From contig OY787533.1 of assembly GCA_963678925.1 (NCBI GenBank), positions 1,674,001 through 1,738,000 of the forward strand: DNA of 64,000 nt, written 5' to 3'. This document shows positions 61,839 through 64,000 of the stretch, piece after piece; within the stretch, counting starts at the first letter, position 1, and every line of letters starts with the position of its first letter. The position numbers and the translations under genes are program-made. This DNA comes from G963665925 sp963678925. Its GTDB lineage: Bacteria > Bacillota > Clostridia > Peptostreptococcales > Acidaminobacteraceae. The notes under the pieces are model-generated. The model made no database searches and was not told where the DNA came from. It saw only the letters and a program-made list of their open reading frames with translations.

Positions 61839-62990
61839 CTACATACTTACTGAAAAGAGTTTATAAATATCTTCCTGCTGTGCTTCTACAGGGTTGTTCA
61901 TAATTCCGGGCTGGCTGACCTTGATCGTATTTTCTGTCATCCAGTCAAGCATGTGCTCCTTAACACCTAAATCCGTCAGATTGATATTGAGCTCCAAATC
62001 TTTACGAAGCTGGTCTACCGCCTCTATGGCCTTTCCGGCAGCGACATCTGCACTCAATCCATCTACCGACTGACCCATTGCCTGTGCGATTTTCATATAT
62101 TTGTCTTTACGTGCATCCAGATTGAACTGCATAAAGGCAGGCATTAAAGCTGCGAGACCTTGTCCATGGGTTACATTCAGCAGTCCACTGAGTGGATGCT
62201 CCATCCCATGCGCAAGAGCTACACCTGCCATGTCAATGACCATGCCCCCTATGGTATTTCCCAGGCAAAGAGGTTCCCAGGAAGCGACATCGGACGGATC
62301 CTGATAAACCTTGACCACACTCTCAGATATAAGGCGTATGCCTTCAAGGGCTAGCATTTCGCTCAGCGGATTGGCCTGATTGGAAACATAAGCTTCAATG
62401 CAATGACTGAGTGCGTCAAAACCTGTTGATGCGATGATTCTCGGTGGCAATGTTGTCATGAGTTCAGGGTCAATGATGGATACCGCTGGATAGAGACAGG
62501 CTTTTTTAAGGCCCTTTTTGTCTTTGGTTTCTGGATCTGTCAGTACGGCGATACTGTCTCCTTCACTGCCTGTGCCCGCTGTTGTTGTCGCCAATATGAC
62601 TGGAAGCGCCTCTTCCCCATGCTTGCCGTAAACATATTCCATGATAGGGCCTGCATTGACTGCACTGAAGGCAATGGCTTTGGCACAGTCCATTGAGCTC
62701 CCGCCGCCCAGGCCTATAATCACATCACATTGCTTTGACTTTGCAAGTGCCACACCCTCATTCACCTCGGAAACCGTCGGATTGGCCGGCACCTTGTCAA
62801 AGACCGTGCTTGTAACACCTTCTGACTCAAGAAGCTGCATGACTCTTTTCAACAAGCCGGTTTTCTTTGTGCTGCTGCGTCCTGTAACGATGAGTGCATG
62901 CTTTCCGTATTTTTTTGTCTGCGCACCGATTTGATTAATGGCACCCGAACCGAACATCAGGTTTACTGGCAGGTTGAAATTGAAATTCAT
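61839..62990 (-). CDS. abfH: iron-containing alcohol dehydrogenase, probable 4-hydroxybutyrate dehydrogenase
   Basis: A 383-residue type III alcohol dehydrogenase. The NAD motif is IGLGGGSSMDCAKAIA and the iron ligands are in FDALSHCIEAYVS (Asp, His) and AHGMEHPLSGLLNVTHGQG (two His). ATG 62990 has GGAGG 9 nt upstream; an in-frame codon at 63011 lies ahead of that site. First gene of the operon with the permease and gabT, it probably reduces succinate semialdehyde to 4-hydroxybutyrate with NADH, the step that links to abfT and abfD at the other end of the window. Other short-chain aldehydes or diols are alternative substrates. Confidence 0.87.
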   Translation of the reverse strand: MNFNFNLPVNLMFGSGAINQIGAQTKKYGKHALIVTGRSSTKKTGLLKRVMQLLESEGVTSTVFDKVPANPTVSEVNEGVALAKSKQCDVIIGLGGGSSMDCAKAIAFSAVNAGPIMEYVYGKHGEEALPVILATTTAGTGSEGDSIAVLTDPETKDKKGLKKACLYPAVSIIDPELMTTLPPRIIASTGFDALSHCIEAYVSNQANPLSEMLALEGIRLISESVVKVYQDPSDVASWEPLCLGNTIGGMVIDMAGVALAHGMEHPLSGLLNVTHGQGLAALMPAFMQFNLDARKDKYMKIAQAMGQSVDGLSADVAAGKAIEAVDQLRKDLELNINLTDLGVKEHMLDWMTENTIKVSQPGIMNNPVEAQQEDIYKLFSVSM

Positions 62991-63161
62991 AGTATGACGC
63001 CTCCAAGACAAACTTATACAAAAATTAAAGACCCCGCGTTAGATTAACGTGAGGCCTCAGTGCCGAATGTTTTATGTTACGCCAAATTGTTCTGTGACGT
63101 TTGTTGTAAATATATTAGCATATGGCATATTTTCTTCAATGGATGCGAAGTACAGTTTCTT

Positions 63162-63178
63162 TTGTGCTGCCAGCACAA
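63162..63178. promoter_or_regulatory. 17-bp palindrome in the abfH-PucR divergent region
   Basis: TTGTGCTG-C-CAGCACAA, perfect arms of 8 bp. It lies between the two divergent genes, just upstream of the regulator promoter, and is a candidate operator. A second short repeat CGTTA-GAT-TAACG lies at 63037-63049. Confidence 0.5.
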
Positions 63179-63181
63179 GTA

Positions 63182-63209
63182 TTGCAATATAATGTGAATA
63201 TTATATACT
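63182..63209 (+). promoter_or_regulatory. sigmaA promoter of the PucR-family gene
   Basis: TTGCAA (63182-63187), 16-bp spacer, TATACT (63204-63209). Confidence 0.55.
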
Positions 63210-63241
63210 ATTCATTAATAAAAATACACAGAGGTGATTGC

Positions 63242-64000
63242 GTGTCCATTCAAATTCAAGATGTGCTCAAACTGAATTCATTTAAGATGTGCTCTGTCTT
63301 GGCAGGCCAACATCATTTAAGTAAAAACGTCAGCTGGGTCTATTTGGCCGAGACTTTTCCAGACATTCACGATACATTTAAATGGCTGACTGGACAGGAA
63401 CTCCTCTTCATCGTCGGATACAGCATCAAAAACAGCACTTACACCTTTCTGGATATGGTGGACCTTGCCTATGAAAAGGACCTATCTGGCCTTGTGGTTT
63501 TTCTTGGAGACTATATCAGCGCCATTCCAGACGAAGTCATTGAGCGGTGCAACGATTATGGCCTGCCCCTCATCACCCTGCCGTGGGCGATCAAATACGT
63601 CGATGTGACACAGGAAATCACACGGGCCATCATCAAGTCGGAAAGTAGGCAAAAGGCGGTCTTTGACCTGATGGATGCAGTCATTTTTTCTGAAATCATC
63701 GATGCCAACAGCCTCATCAAACGAGCTTATGCCTTCGGCATTGATTTCACCAGGGCCCACCGGATTCTTGTAACCGATATTGACCAGTTCAACACCTACA
63801 TCGATCAACACATTGCAAATGACGAATTTCAAGTATTCCAGCTAAAGAGCATTCTCTTCGACACCGTTGTGAGTACCCTTTCCAGTCATGGCATTCATAC
63901 AGTTCATATGCAAAAAAGCGACAGTGTCATTTCTCTGATTGAGAGTACCCGTATTTCAGACCCACTGGTCGCAGAAATCGGCAATGCGGTTTCGACCACG
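63242..64000 (+). CDS. PucR-family transcriptional regulator, 3' part cut by window
   Basis: 253 codons are present of a protein usually 500-550 residues long. The N-terminal PucR domain is recognisable: IQDVLKLNSFKMCSVLAG, VSWVYLAE, TGQELLFIVGYSIK, GLVVFLGDYISAIPDEVIERCNDYGLPLITLPW. A GGDEF-like middle region begins near 155. The DNA-binding C terminus lies outside. It starts at GTG 63242 with AGAGGTG upstream. It is divergent from the GABA operon, whose regulator it probably is; PucR relatives often control nitrogen or amino-acid catabolism. Confidence 0.88.
   Translation, partial: MSIQIQDVLKLNSFKMCSVLAGQHHLSKNVSWVYLAETFPDIHDTFKWLTGQELLFIVGYSIKNSTYTFLDMVDLAYEKDLSGLVVFLGDYISAIPDEVIERCNDYGLPLITLPWAIKYVDVTQEITRAIIKSESRQKAVFDLMDAVIFSEIIDANSLIKRAYAFGIDFTRAHRILVTDIDQFNTYIDQHIANDEFQVFQLKSILFDTVVSTLSSHGIHTVHMQKSDSVISLIESTRISDPLVAEIGNAVSTT

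Overview
The window looks like chromosomal DNA of an anaerobic, amino-acid-fermenting member of the Clostridia. The evidence is the oxygen-sensitive 4-hydroxybutyryl-CoA dehydratase, butyrate-type CoA enzymes, many TRAP carriers, an S-layer-homology surface protein, strong GGAGG ribosome sites and two-component, sigma54 and GGDEF regulators. No rRNA, tRNA, CRISPR array, transposase or phage gene was seen. Genes are dense and sit in short, well-terminated operons.

Layout. (1) 1-9291, all minus strand: a 4-hydroxybutyrate / gamma-butyrolactone module made of an MBL-fold lactonase, a sigma54 activator, abfD, an Nfu iron-sulfur scaffold, a Cys-rich small protein, the CoA-transferase abfT, an acyl-CoA dehydrogenase and a thiolase cut by the window edge. 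Three near-identical -24/-12 promoters and TTGCAA-type palindromes tie the module together. (2) 9635-17757, minus: a nine-gene catabolic operon with an Asp/Glu-racemase-like protein, a TRAP carrier, a FadR-type regulator, a cupin, a beta-keto-acid cleavage enzyme, a DUF1537 sugar-acid kinase and a class II aldolase. The combination matches no pathway I know. (3) 17801-24473, minus: one giant SLH surface protein. (4) 25016-33452: an MBL protein, a MoaE-like protein, an Fe-S aldo/keto reductase, a YczE-type membrane protein, and an ABC importer operon ending in a PP2C-like phosphatase gene. (5) 33498-37064: a dicarboxylate/amino-acid symporter beside a GlnK/GlnL-type two-component system, with TTTTGT repeats in the symporter promoter. 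(6) 37230-46367: lipoate ligase with a lipoyl-bearing dihydrolipoamide dehydrogenase, an AhpD-like protein under a 20-bp perfect inverted repeat, a secreted oligoendopeptidase F, a MarR regulator, membrane-anchored MsrAB and small or membrane proteins. (7) 46584-52338: a second TRAP carrier flanked by its likely histidine kinase and response regulator. (8) 52517-55077: a TPR-GGDEF protein and an MDR oxidoreductase. (9) 55238-58953: an A+T-richer IclR / YfcC carrier / M20 amidohydrolase unit. (10) 58980-64000: GABA aminotransferase, an APC permease and an iron-type alcohol dehydrogenase, divergent from a PucR-family regulator cut by the right edge.

How the parts fit. Blocks 1 and 10 together supply a nearly complete 4-aminobutyrate fermentation: uptake, transamination to succinate semialdehyde, reduction to 4-hydroxybutyrate, CoA transfer, dehydration to crotonyl-CoA, then reduction or thiolysis. 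The lactonase would add gamma-butyrolactone as a second entry point. The two halves lie about 53 kb apart and appear to be controlled differently: sigma54 activator for one, PucR-type regulator for the other. Functions are inferred from sequence motifs and family knowledge; no database search was possible.
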